From an uncultured Bryobacteraceae bacterium (lineage in GTDB: Bacteria; Acidobacteriota; Terriglobia; Bryobacterales; Bryobacteraceae): a DNA stretch of 64,000 nt. A program made the position numbers and the translations under genes. Positions 1-8,437 of the stretch are shown in pieces. Each line of letters begins with the position of its first letter. Position 1 is the first letter of the stretch. The notes under the pieces were generated by a model. It ran no database searches, was not told the DNA's origin, and worked only from the letters and a program-made list of their open reading frames with translations. The stretch spans positions 1 through 64,000 of the forward strand of contig CAKZUE010000022.1 in NCBI GenBank assembly GCA_937920635.1. Reading direction: 5' to 3'.

Positions 1-51
1 AGGTCTGGCAAGCTCAATGACCTTCGCCAGCCGCGCCTGATTCTCTCGCAT
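1..51 (-). CDS. N-terminal fragment of an unidentified protein
   Basis: An ATG preceded by a strong AGGAGG ribosome-binding site opens a frame that runs off the window start. Seventeen codons are visible, beginning MRENQARLAKVIEL and continuing in a helical, charged style. The family cannot be named from this. It sits behind a double TTGTATAC element and on the element side of the tRNA-Lys fragment, so it may belong to an integrated element. The start is well supported by the ribosome-binding site; everything else is open. Confidence 0.55.
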   Translation of the reverse strand, partial: MRENQARLAKVIELARP

Positions 52-83
52 CGAAACCTCCTGATCGATGTCTCCAGGGCATC

Positions 84-103
84 TTGTATACGCCCTTGTA
101 TAC
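84..103 (-). promoter_or_regulatory. Double TTGTATAC direct repeat, possible operator
   Basis: TTGTATAC occurs twice with starts exactly 12 bp apart (84-91 and 96-103), about 33 bp upstream of the truncated gene at the window start. The core GTATAC is itself a palindrome. Two repeats about one helical turn apart are a common operator layout, and the copies also contain -10-like TATAC sequences. Apart from this pair, the tRNA fragment and their neighbours, I see no gene in 52-458. Confidence 0.35.
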
Positions 104-216
104 TCTACATCGGGCGCTTTCCGATTACAAGGGTCTACAACCAGAATCAGGCAAGTGGTTCCTCTTCAGCAGGAAGCAGATACAGGCGGCAACCGCTGAC
201 TACAGAGACTCAGGGA

Positions 217-262
217 ACTCTTAATCAGTAGGTTGGAGGTTCGATTCCTCCCGCGCTCACCA
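217..262 (+). other. 3' half of a tRNA-Lys(CTT) gene, probable attachment site
   Basis: The stretch contains an anticodon loop CTCTTAA (anticodon CTT, lysine), the 3' anticodon strand, a variable loop, a perfect 5-bp T stem GGAGG/CCTCC around TTCGATT, the 3' acceptor strand CGCGCTC, discriminator A and an encoded CCA. No 5' acceptor, D arm or 5' anticodon strand precedes it: GGGAA stands where CTGA would be needed. A 3'-only copy broken in the anticodon loop is the usual trace of a tyrosine-recombinase element that integrated into a tRNA gene. The intact tRNA and the element would then lie to the left, outside the window. An old partial duplication is the alternative. Confidence 0.7.
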
Positions 263-458
263 TCCCATTTTGAGTTTTTCGCGGCAGAAAATGCCCGCCC
301 GCATGCAGAGGCCTGCAATTTCTAGCGGTTGCCCTGCGTAACTGAGGGCAGATGCCAAGCGGCCGCCAAGGGGTCATCGAAGACAGCGCCGGTGAGGTTC
401 GCTCTGGGAATCCTCGGGGACCAGCGCTACGGATGGCTGCGGCCAAGGCAGTCCTGTC

Positions 459-1247
459 TCAGACGCTGATCGTGCCCTTCAGGTAGAGCACGGCGCGGCC
501 GGCGATTTCGACGCGCGAGCCTTTCCACTCGCACTCCAGTTCCCCGCCCCGGCGCGACACCTGGCGGGCGCGAAGCCTTCGCTTGCCGAGCCGCTGCGCC
601 CAGTAAGGAACCAGCGTGCAGTGGGCCGAGCCGGTGACCGGATCCTCCGCAACGCCGGCGGCCGGGGCGAAGAAGCGCGAAACAAAATCATAGCCTTCCG
701 TTTTTGCCGGCGCAGTGACGATCACCGCGAAACGGTCGGCTTCCGCCAGGCGCTGGAAGTCCGGGCGCAGGGCGCGGACTTCCTCTTCTGTCTCGTACAC
801 CACCATGTAGTCGCGTGATGCCCAGATTTCTTTCGGGCTGCCGCCGAGGGCCTCCACGAGTCCGGCGCAAGGCTCGACCCGTTCCGGCGGGCGGGAGGGG
901 AAATCCATGGCCAGCAGGGCGCCGCGGCGCTCCACCGCCAGCCTGCCGCTGCGCGTATCGAAGACGACGCTGTCGCGTTCCGGCTCGAGAAACTCGAAGA
1001 TGACGAACGCCGAGGCGAGCGTGGCGTGTCCGCAGAGGTCCACTTCGGTGGCGGGGGTGAACCAGCGCAGCTTGTACTCATCCCCGCTGCGGATGAAAAA
1101 CGCGGTCTCGGCGAGGTTGTTCTCGGCGGCGATGGCCTGCATGACGTCATCCGGCAGGAGATCCTCGAGCGGGACAACCGCGGCGGGATTGCCTTCGAAC
1201 ACGCGGCGCGCGAAGGCGTCCACCTGGTACAGCGGAAGGTCGGGCAT
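459..1247 (-). CDS. PhzF family isomerase-like protein
   Basis: A 262-residue protein of the PhzF/diaminopimelate-epimerase fold. It shows the typical opening LYQVDAFARRVFEGNPAAVV, the catalytic glutamate region NNLAETAFF, the LCGHATLASA segment and the second-domain motif VTGSAHCTLVPYW. The start at MPDLPLYQ matches the family N-terminus; an in-frame extension upstream adds non-homologous residues. PhzF isomerises a phenazine precursor in producers, but most homologues occur without phenazine genes and have unknown substrates, as here. It is divergent from the di-haem peroxidase gene. Family certain, substrate unknown. Confidence 0.9.
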   Translation of the reverse strand: MPDLPLYQVDAFARRVFEGNPAAVVPLEDLLPDDVMQAIAAENNLAETAFFIRSGDEYKLRWFTPATEVDLCGHATLASAFVIFEFLEPERDSVVFDTRSGRLAVERRGALLAMDFPSRPPERVEPCAGLVEALGGSPKEIWASRDYMVVYETEEEVRALRPDFQRLAEADRFAVIVTAPAKTEGYDFVSRFFAPAAGVAEDPVTGSAHCTLVPYWAQRLGKRRLRARQVSRRGGELECEWKGSRVEIAGRAVLYLKGTISV

Positions 1248-1359
1248 GATTCCAATGTAGCGGGCGCGGAGGCGGCGATGCAGGAGTTGCGCACCGGAAA
1301 GACTTGATTCCCGCAGCCCCATTGATCCATGATGGGGGCGTCACGGAGGTTTCCCATTC

Positions 1360-2382
1360 ATGTTGAGACGCGCCTCGTTTCTCCTTTTGATCAGCGCCGC
1401 CGCCGCCATGGCGGTGGACATTCCGGAATCCCGGCTGAGGATGTTCAAGCCGCTGCCGCAGGCAGTGGAAAGCCAGAAGAACCCGATTACGCCGGAAAAA
1501 GTGGAGCTGGGACGGCTGCTGTATTACGAAAACCGGATCAGCAAGAGCCACAAATTCTCCTGCAACAGTTGCCACAAGCTGGACCAGTTCGGCGTGGACA
1601 ACGAACCGACCAGCGAAGGCCACCGCGGACAGCGCGGCGACCGGAACTCGCCGACGGTGTACAACGCGGCGTTGCACTTTGCGCAGTTCTGGGACGGCCG
1701 GGCGGCGGATGTCGAGGAGCAGGCGAAAGGTCCCATCCTGAATCCCGTGGAAATGGCGATGCCGGATGAGAAAACAGTCATCGCGACATTGAAATCCATG
1801 CCCCAGTATGTGGAGCTGTTCCGGAAAGCTTTTCCGCAGGATAAAGACCCGGTGAATTACGAGAATATGGCGCGCGCTATTGGCGCATTCGAAAGAAAAC
1901 TCATGACTCCTTCGCGGTGGGACCGCTTCCTGCAAGGCGACAAGGCGGCGCTGAGCGACGCGGAAAAGGCGGGCTTCCTGAAGTTTGTCGAGACAGGCTG
2001 CGCCACCTGTCACATGGGCGCCTGCGTGGGCGGGACGATGTACCAGAAGCTCGGAGTGGTGAAGCCGTATCCTGGACTGAAAGACGAGGGGCGCGCGAAG
2101 GTGACCAAGCGGGAGGAAGACAGGTTCTTCTTCAAGGTGCCCGGGCTGCGAAACATCGAGAAGACATGGCCGTATCTCCACGACGGCTCGGTTAAGACGC
2201 TGGATGAAGCCGTGAAACTGATGGCGGAATACGAACTCGGCAAGAACCTCAGCGCGGCGGAAGTATCTTCCATCGTGACGTGGCTGAAGACCCTGACGGG
2301 TGAGATTCCGGCAGACTATGTCAAACCGCCGGCGCTGCCGCCCTCGACAGCGAAGACGCCGAAACCGTCGCTGACCGACTGA
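1360..2382 (+). CDS. Di-haem cytochrome-c peroxidase (MauG/CcpA family)
   Basis: A 340-residue exported protein with an N-terminal signal peptide (about 1-18). It has two CXXCH haem-attachment motifs, CNSCH at 68-72 and CATCH at 214-218, in the two-domain layout of bacterial di-haem peroxidases, which reduce H2O2 in the periplasm using electrons from small cytochromes or copper proteins. The segments GQRGDRNSPTVYN and LRNIEKTWPYLHDG are characteristic of the family. The proline-rich tail (about 320-340) is probably disordered. Only 4 bp separate it from a second c-haem gene, so the two are probably co-transcribed and may share electrons. Confidence 0.93.
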   Translation: MLRRASFLLLISAAAAMAVDIPESRLRMFKPLPQAVESQKNPITPEKVELGRLLYYENRISKSHKFSCNSCHKLDQFGVDNEPTSEGHRGQRGDRNSPTVYNAALHFAQFWDGRAADVEEQAKGPILNPVEMAMPDEKTVIATLKSMPQYVELFRKAFPQDKDPVNYENMARAIGAFERKLMTPSRWDRFLQGDKAALSDAEKAGFLKFVETGCATCHMGACVGGTMYQKLGVVKPYPGLKDEGRAKVTKREEDRFFFKVPGLRNIEKTWPYLHDGSVKTLDEAVKLMAEYELGKNLSAAEVSSIVTWLKTLTGEIPADYVKPPALPPSTAKTPKPSLTD

Positions 2383-2386
2383 GCTT

Positions 2387-2944
2387 ATGCGGAAACAAAT
2401 ACTTGCACTCCTGTTTGCTTCCGCCCTGGCGGCGCAGGCGCCAGAGGCGCGGGAACGCGCGGCGCAGGCAGCCGCCGGGCTGGGGCGCGTGCTCATGGAA
2501 CTGCTCGGCCAGGAGATGGCGCGCGGCGGCTACGAGGGCGCCGTTCGCGCCTGTTCCGAGGTGGCGCAGACCGTGACCGAAGAGTTCGCGCACGAGCAGG
2601 GGCTGGAGATCCGCCGCGTGAGCCTGCGCGCCCGCAACCCCAAGGACCAGCCGGACGAGTGGGAAGCGGCGAAGCTGCGCCAGTGGGAGAAGGAGTACAA
2701 ACCCGGGCAGCCGCCGCCGGAAGTGTTCGAAGTGATGGAAGAAGACGGGCGGCGCTTCGGACGCTATCTGAAGCCGATCCTCGTGCAGCCGATGTGCCTG
2801 GGCTGCCACGGGCCACGTGAGAAGATCAGTGAGGCGGTCCGGCAGATTCTCGACGAACGCTACCCGCGCGACCACGCCACCGGCTACCGCGCGGGCGACC
2901 TGCGTGGCGCTTTCTCGGTGACCGTCCGGCTCGCGGAAAAGTGA
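2387..2944 (+). CDS. Exported c-haem protein, Tll0287-like (DUF3365)
   Basis: A 185-residue protein with a short signal peptide (about 1-17, ending in an AQA-type site) and one haem-binding motif C137-L-G-C-H141 near the C-terminus. The region around it (YLKPILVQPMCLGCHG, then RYPRDHATGYRAGDLRGAFSV) fits the Tll0287-like/DUF3365 family, whose members bind one c-type haem and are often redox or gas sensors or electron carriers. It follows the di-haem peroxidase by 4 bp and overlaps the next open frame, so a three-gene unit is plausible. The role is inferred from the partner. Confidence 0.85.
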   Translation: MRKQILALLFASALAAQAPEARERAAQAAAGLGRVLMELLGQEMARGGYEGAVRACSEVAQTVTEEFAHEQGLEIRRVSLRARNPKDQPDEWEAAKLRQWEKEYKPGQPPPEVFEVMEEDGRRFGRYLKPILVQPMCLGCHGPREKISEAVRQILDERYPRDHATGYRAGDLRGAFSVTVRLAEK

Positions 2945-3087
2945 GCGGCGGTCCGCACACGGTTCCTGAAGACTCGCAAATACGGCAGGCGGGAGATACC
3001 CTGCGGAGTGGCAGTGCGTCTTCCAGTATGAGCACGGGATCGCGGGCTGCGATGCCGGGACGATTGCATTTCAAAGAGGGATGCAGG

Positions 3088-3753
3088 ATGAAGAGACGAT
3101 CCGCGTTGTTCGGTTTGCTGGCGCCCCTGGGGGCATGGGGGCAGAGGGGGCTCCGCGGGGGCTTTCGCGCAGGGCGCGCGGCGGGCGAGGGTTTGCCGCT
3201 GGCGGCCACGGATCAGGAGAAGCGGATCCTGAGCGTTCTGGAAGAAGCCTGGAACACCGGAGCCACGTACGCCAACGTGCCTCACACCGATGGACGGATG
3301 CTGCGGCTGCTGACGGAGGCGGCCAAGGCGAAGCATGTGGTGGAGATCGGGACGTCTACGGGGCTCTCCGGACTGTGGTTCTGCATGGCGTTGCAGAAGA
3401 CGGGAGGGCGGCTGACGACGTTCGAGTACGACCCGCGCCGCGCGGCGACGGCGCGCGGGCATTTCCGCAAGGCGGCAGTGGCGGAGCTGGTGACCATTGT
3501 CGAAGGAGACGCGCATCAGACCATCGCGCGGCTCAAGGAGCCGTTCGACATTCTGTTTCTGGACGCCGACAAGGATGGCTACGTGGATTATTTCAACCGC
3601 CTGCTGCCGCTGGTGCGCCCAGGCGGGCTGCTGCTGGCGCACAACATCGACATGGCGCCGGAGTACGACCGCCTCATCACCACGAATCCCGCGCTGGAGA
3701 CGCAATACTTCCGCGAGGGCGGCGGGATGTCGATCACGCTGAAGAAGCTCTGA
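3088..3753 (+). CDS. O-methyltransferase (caffeoyl-CoA OMT-like) with apparent signal peptide
   Basis: A 221-residue class I SAM-dependent methyltransferase of the O-methyltransferase 3 family. It shows the SAM-binding loop VVEIGTSTGLSGLW, the acidic residues of FEYD, the metal-binding DILFLDADKDGY segment and the NRLLPLVRPGGLLLAHN strand. The chosen start MKRRSALFG has a purine-rich ribosome-binding site and gives a signal-like N-terminus (two Arg, hydrophobic stretch, then WGQ). Upstream in-frame codons are unlike the family. An exported SAM enzyme is odd because SAM is cytoplasmic, so either the leader is not functional or the protein is periplasmic by context. Probable third gene of the haem-protein unit. 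Confidence 0.85.
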   Translation: MKRRSALFGLLAPLGAWGQRGLRGGFRAGRAAGEGLPLAATDQEKRILSVLEEAWNTGATYANVPHTDGRMLRLLTEAAKAKHVVEIGTSTGLSGLWFCMALQKTGGRLTTFEYDPRRAATARGHFRKAAVAELVTIVEGDAHQTIARLKEPFDILFLDADKDGYVDYFNRLLPLVRPGGLLLAHNIDMAPEYDRLITTNPALETQYFREGGGMSITLKKL

Positions 3754-3764
3754 CGCGGAGCCGC

Positions 3765-3804
3765 AGGGAAAAAGGGGACAGGAACACAATTCCCCTTTTT
3801 CCCT
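3765..3804 (+). repeat. Hairpin repeat, copy 1; likely bidirectional terminator
   Basis: A perfect 14-bp inverted repeat, AGGGAAAAAGGGGA against its complement, around a 12-nt loop CAGGAACACAAT. It starts 12 bp after the methyltransferase stop and lies between two convergent genes. A G-rich stem flanked by A and T runs can terminate transcription in both directions. The same core and loop recur at 28256-28287 (inverted) and 50341-50371, so this is a dispersed repeat, possibly REP-like. Confidence 0.75.
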
Positions 3805-4104
3805 GAAACCAACCCTGCCAAGAGCCGCGGCGGAAGCGGGCTGCGGCCATGTTCCGTGCCGCAAGCGAAGCGGCCGCAGGCCGAGGAGCGAGCGGTCCCG
3901 GCGCGGCCGGCCATGGCGTGAGAAACTCCGCGGGAACCGCTCCTTCCGGGCGCTTTGCGCCCTACAGTCGCGGCACTGAACACGGCGCGCCGCGCCCTCC
4001 GTCCGGGGCACAGAAACAGGATGGAAGCGGCCTTCGCGCGCGGCACAAAAACGGCTCCGAACGCGCCTGGGGAGCGCGCTTCGAGCCGCAGCACGTGCAC
4101 AAGT
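3805..4104. other. Non-coding GC-rich spacer with degenerate CGGCAC units
   Basis: No convincing gene is seen between the hairpin repeat and the ndk stop. The stretch holds scattered units related to the 24-bp tandem repeat on the other side of ndk, for example CGGCACTGAA near 3971, GGGGCACAGAA near 4005 and CGGCACAAAAA near 4041. It also has several short GC palindromes. It appears to be a degenerate repeat region. Confidence 0.4.
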
Positions 4105-4524
4105 TCAGCCCAGTTCGGAGCCGCGGAAGAACCAGGAGACTTCGAAGGCGGCAGTTTCCGGCGCGTCGGAGCCGTGGCTGGCGTTGCGTCCGATGTCAGT
4201 GCCGTAGAGCGCGCGCACCGTGCCGGGAGCGGCTTTCTTCGGATCGGTGGCGCCCATGACCTCTCGCCATTTAGCTATGGCGTCTTCGCGCTCGAGGGCC
4301 ATGAGCACGACGGGACCTTCGGTCATGAAGGCCACGAGCTCTTCAAAGAATCCCTTGCCGCGGTGGACGGCATAGAAGCCTTCGGCTTCGGCGCGGGTGA
4401 GCTTCTGCATCCGCATGGCAAGGATGCGGAAGCCCGCCTGCTCGATCATCGAAATGATCTTGCCGGCGTTGCCGGCGGCGACGGCGTCAGGCTTGATGAT
4501 GGCGAGGGTGCGTTCCATGGGCAT
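4105..4524 (-). CDS. ndk: Nucleoside diphosphate kinase
   Basis: A 139-residue enzyme, the normal family length, that transfers phosphate between nucleoside tri- and diphosphates through a phosphohistidine. The opening MERTLAIIKPD and the active-site motif N-x-x-H-G-S-D, with H117, are intact. Start at MPMERTL; MERTL two codons later is equally possible because no clear ribosome-binding site separates them. It stands alone, flanked on both sides by repeat-rich spacers, and is in the same orientation as sucCD upstream, with a 240-bp gap. Confidence 0.96.
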   Translation of the reverse strand: MPMERTLAIIKPDAVAAGNAGKIISMIEQAGFRILAMRMQKLTRAEAEGFYAVHRGKGFFEELVAFMTEGPVVLMALEREDAIAKWREVMGATDPKKAAPGTVRALYGTDIGRNASHGSDAPETAAFEVSWFFRGSELG

Positions 4525-4608
4525 GGTGATGATCTCTGTTTGTAAGGGTTGATTGTGCGGGTATTGGGAAAAAAGATCCGGGCAGGCCGTGCGGAGACCG
4601 CTTACACC

Positions 4609-4625
4609 GCGGGCCTTCAGCCCGC
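4609..4625. repeat. Short GC hairpin upstream of ndk
   Basis: GCGGGC and GCCCGC form a perfect 6-bp stem around CTTCA, just to the left of the 24-bp tandem repeat. It lies between sucD and ndk, so it could act as a weak terminator or mRNA structure in either direction. There is no T tract. Confidence 0.4.
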
Positions 4626-4628
4626 TTC

Positions 4629-4724
4629 GTGCGCGGCACAGAACGAACGTCTGTGCGCGGCACAGAAAAGCGCCTTGGGAGCGGCACAGAAACACGTTCG
4701 GTGCGCGGCACGCAATGACGGTCC
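4629..4724. repeat. Four-unit 24-bp tandem repeat
   Basis: Units start at 4629, 4653, 4677 and 4701, an exact 24-bp period. Each has a conserved part close to GTGCGCGGCACAGAA followed by about nine variable bases. Units 1 and 2 match fully over 15 bases; units 3 and 4 carry two to three changes. GTGC-GCG-GCAC inside each unit is an interrupted palindrome. The array lies 105 bp upstream of the ndk start and 42 bp downstream of the sucD stop, and related degenerate units lie on the other side of ndk. Confidence 0.8.
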
Positions 4725-4765
4725 AAGTACGGCCCGAAAAAGGTGACAGGCGTTCCAGTCCCCAT

Positions 4766-5641
4766 TTAGAGCTTGAGGGCGGCTTTGGCGCGGGCGCCGA
4801 TTTCGGCCGGGGTCTGGCAGACGAGGATGCCGGCATCCTCCATGGCGGCCATCTTGTCGCTGGCTTTGCCGGAGCCGCCGCTGATGATGGCGCCAGCGTG
4901 GCCCATGCGGCGTCCCGGCGGCGCGGTCTGCCCGGCAACGAAGCCGATGACTGGCTTCTTCACGTTCTGTTTGACGAACGCCGCCGCCTCTTCCTCGGCC
5001 GTGCCGCCGATTTCGCCGATCATGATGATGGCCTCGGTCTGCGGGTCTTCATTGAAGAGGCGCAGCGCGTCGACGTGCGTGGTGCCGATGATCGGATCGC
5101 CGCCGATGCCGATGCATGTGGTCTGGCCGATGCCGAGGGCGGTGAGCTGGCCGACGGCTTCATAAGTCAGGGTGCCGGAGCGGGAGACGACGCCGACGGG
5201 GCCAGGCTTGTGAATATGGCCCGGCATAATGCCGATTTTGCACTCTCCGGGTGTGATAATGCCGGGGCAATTCGGGCCGATCAGGCGGGTATTTGGATAA
5301 TTCTTTAGAAGATTCCAGGCGCGGACCATGTCGAGCGCCGGGATGCCTTCCGTGATGCAGACCACGAGGCGGATGCCGGCGTCGGCCGCTTCCAGGATGG
5401 CGTCGGCGGCGAAGGCAGGCGGCACGAAAATGACGGTGGCATCGGCCCCGGTGGCCTTGACGCCCTCGGCGACGGTATCGAAGACCGGACGGTCGAGATG
5501 GGTCGATCCGCCCTTGCCAGGGGTGACGCCTCCAACGATATTTGTGCCGTAAGCGATGCACTGCTGGGCGTGAAATGTGGCTTCTTTTCCGGTGAAGCCC
5601 TGCACAAGCACGCGCGTATTCTTGTTGACGAGGATGCTCAT
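4766..5641 (-). CDS. sucD: Succinyl-CoA synthetase (ADP-forming), alpha subunit
   Basis: A 291-residue alpha subunit. With SucC it converts succinyl-CoA to succinate with substrate-level phosphorylation in the TCA cycle. The CoA-binding Rossmann part (about 1-125) begins [17 protein letters not shown]. The phosphorylated histidine lies in [10 protein letters not shown] as H248, matching the known site in E. coli. The gene is full length and follows sucC with a 12-bp gap, the standard order. Confidence 0.97.
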   Translation of the reverse strand: MSILVNKNTRVLVQGFTGKEATFHAQQCIAYGTNIVGGVTPGKGGSTHLDRPVFDTVAEGVKATGADATVIFVPPAFAADAILEAADAGIRLVVCITEGIPALDMVRAWNLLKNYPNTRLIGPNCPGIITPGECKIGIMPGHIHKPGPVGVVSRSGTLTYEAVGQLTALGIGQTTCIGIGGDPIIGTTHVDALRLFNEDPQTEAIIMIGEIGGTAEEEAAAFVKQNVKKPVIGFVAGQTAPPGRRMGHAGAIISGGSGKASDKMAAMEDAGILVCQTPAEIGARAKAALKL

Positions 5642-5653
5642 GGGTGGAATTCC

Positions 5654-6820
<1,167 letters not shown>

Positions 6821-6870
6821 GGTGTTGGGCTTGTGGTAGGCTCGAAAAAAGCCCCGCATTTCAATATATC

Positions 6871-7899
6871 ATGGCGTTCCTCGATTCCCTTCACAAGGTG
6901 CTGGACCGCGAGTCGCTGTCGACGCTGGAAGCGATGCTGGCGATGGAGGAGATTCTGAGCGGGAGGGCGACGACGGCGCAGATTGCCGCCTTTCTGGCGG
7001 CGCTGCGGGTGAAGGGGGAGACGGCGGACGAACTGCTGGGCCTGGCGCAGGCGATGCGGGATCATGCCGTGCGCGTGGAGCACAGGATCAAGGACCGCCC
7101 GGTGCTGGACACCTGCGGCACAGGCGGAGATCACCGGGGCACGTTCAACATCAGCACGGCAGTGGCGTTTGTGGCGGCGGCGTGCGGCGTGGCCGTGGCC
7201 AAGCACGGGAACCGCTCGATGTCGTCGAAGTGCGGCAGCGCCGACGTGCTGGAGGCGCTGGGAGCGCGGCTGCTGGCGGATCCGGCGCGGATCGCGCAAT
7301 CGATCCGCGAGACAGGGATCGGGTTTCTGTTCGCCCCGGCGCTGCATCCGGCGATGAAGCACGCGCAGCCGGCGCGCGCGGAGCTGAAGACGCGCACGGT
7401 GATGAACCTGCTCGGACCGCTGACGAATCCAGCAGGCGCGACGGCGCAGCTTGTGGGAGCGCCGTCCTTGCGCGCGGCGGAGCTGATGGCGGTGACGCTG
7501 GCGTCGCTCGGGCTGGAGCGCGGCTACGTGGTTCACGGCGAGGACGGGCTGGACGAGATCTCCACCACCGCGCCGACACACATGATGGGCATCGTGCATG
7601 GAGCCATCGAGCACGAGGTGGTCGAGCCGGAACAGTTCGGCGTCAAGCGGGCGCGGCTGGAAGACCTGCAAGGGGGCAGCGCGGAAGACAACGCGCGCAT
7701 CATCCTCGAAATTCTGGAGGGCAGACGCAGCCCCAGGCGGGACATCGTGCTGGTGAACGCCGCCGCGGCGCTGCGGGCGTCGGGCGTGGCGCTGTCGTTC
7801 GAGGACGGGATGCAGCGGGCGGCGGCGGCGCTCGACAGCGGAGCTGCGCGCGAGAAGCTGCGGTTGTTTGTCGAGTTCACGCAGCGGGCGGCGCGGTAA
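6871..7899 (+). CDS. trpD: Anthranilate phosphoribosyltransferase
   Basis: A 342-residue enzyme joining anthranilate and PRPP in tryptophan synthesis. The diagnostic motifs are present: the PRPP-binding loop DTCGTGGDHRGTFNIST and the KHGNRSMSSKCGSADVLEALG segment, plus HPAMKHAQPARAEL. The N-terminal helical domain (about 1-70) is complete. No other trp gene is in the window, so the pathway is scattered. The ATG follows an AT-rich CAATATATC that could be a -10 element with a very short leader. Confidence 0.96.
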   Translation: MAFLDSLHKVLDRESLSTLEAMLAMEEILSGRATTAQIAAFLAALRVKGETADELLGLAQAMRDHAVRVEHRIKDRPVLDTCGTGGDHRGTFNISTAVAFVAAACGVAVAKHGNRSMSSKCGSADVLEALGARLLADPARIAQSIRETGIGFLFAPALHPAMKHAQPARAELKTRTVMNLLGPLTNPAGATAQLVGAPSLRAAELMAVTLASLGLERGYVVHGEDGLDEISTTAPTHMMGIVHGAIEHEVVEPEQFGVKRARLEDLQGGSAEDNARIILEILEGRRSPRRDIVLVNAAAALRASGVALSFEDGMQRAAAALDSGAAREKLRLFVEFTQRAAR

Positions 7900-7910
7900 C
7901 GGGCGGCGCG

Positions 7911-8291
7911 CTACAGCGAGCCGCTGTGGCGCTTGAGGATCTGGGGCAGATTCGTCGAAAAAGCCGAGCGGGCGAGCACCATGCTGGCGCCGGCGGACTG
8001 GGCGCGGTTCTTCAGCTCCGCCTCGACGTGCGAGACGAAGGCGATGATGCTGACTCTCTTCAGCGATTCCTCGGCCCGCAGGCGCGCGATCAGTTCGACG
8101 GGTTTCACGCTCCGGGCGTTCAGGTCGACGATGATCATCATGGGCGGTTCCTGCATGGCGCGGTCGAGCACATCCTGCTCGGACTTCAGGAATTCGCACA
8201 AGAATCCGGAGCGCTTGGCCGCATCGTTGATCTTTACGACAAAGAACAGGTCTTCGACGACCGCCAGGATTTTCCTTGGCTTTTGAGGCAT
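7911..8291 (-). CDS. Stand-alone CheY-like receiver, partly degenerate
   Basis: A 126-residue single-domain protein with the CheY alternating fold. The phospho-acceptor aspartate is probably D56 in MMIIVDLNA, and an acidic pair E13-D14 is present. The usual conserved lysine before the last strand is absent: the text reads VLARSAF where YLTKPF is usual. No output domain and no adjacent kinase. It may be a weakly phosphorylated connector or a phosphorylation-independent pseudo-receiver. Convergent with trpD (11-bp gap). Confidence 0.75.
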   Translation of the reverse strand: MPQKPRKILAVVEDLFFVVKINDAAKRSGFLCEFLKSEQDVLDRAMQEPPMMIIVDLNARSVKPVELIARLRAEESLKRVSIIAFVSHVEAELKNRAQSAGASMVLARSAFSTNLPQILKRHSGSL

Positions 8292-8379
8292 GGATGAACC
8301 GGTTGAAATTATCTAGAAATCAAAGCCGCAGAGAGGTGAGCGGCCTTGGGGAAGGCAACTTTCAGTATACATCGGCAGC

Positions 8380-8400
8380 CACCGCCCGAGAGTGGCGGTG
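8380..8400. repeat. Hairpin upstream of malQ
   Basis: CACCGCC and GGCGGTG form a perfect 7-bp stem with a 7-nt loop, 37 bp upstream of the malQ start and just before its TACAAT element. It could be an operator-type palindrome or a leftover terminator. There is no T tract. Confidence 0.35.
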
Positions 8401-8414
8401 TACCCCGGAGCCAT

Positions 8415-8425
8415 CCCGCTACAAT
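8415..8425 (+). promoter_or_regulatory. TACAAT -10 element of malQ
   Basis: CCCGCTACAAT ends 12 bp before the malQ ATG, so transcription would start about 5-6 bases upstream of the start codon. No Shine-Dalgarno sequence fits in between. The same CCGCTACAAT string stands before two divergent starts at 36226-36264, which supports its being a promoter element. No good -35 is seen. Confidence 0.5.
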
Positions 8426-8437
8426 TGAGATTCACTC

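Noticed and set aside
1-262. Prophage
   Set aside because: Only an attachment-site fragment and a gene start are visible; no phage structural or integrase gene in the window.
225-446. Leftward open frame whose product would end in SAGGIEPPTY
   Set aside because: That ending is the well-known antisense translation of a tRNA 3' end; the frame overlaps the tRNA-Lys fragment and has no other coding signal.
4629-4724. Possible mini CRISPR array
   Set aside because: Period is 24 bp with about nine variable bases, too short for spacers, and repeats differ. No cas genes in the window.
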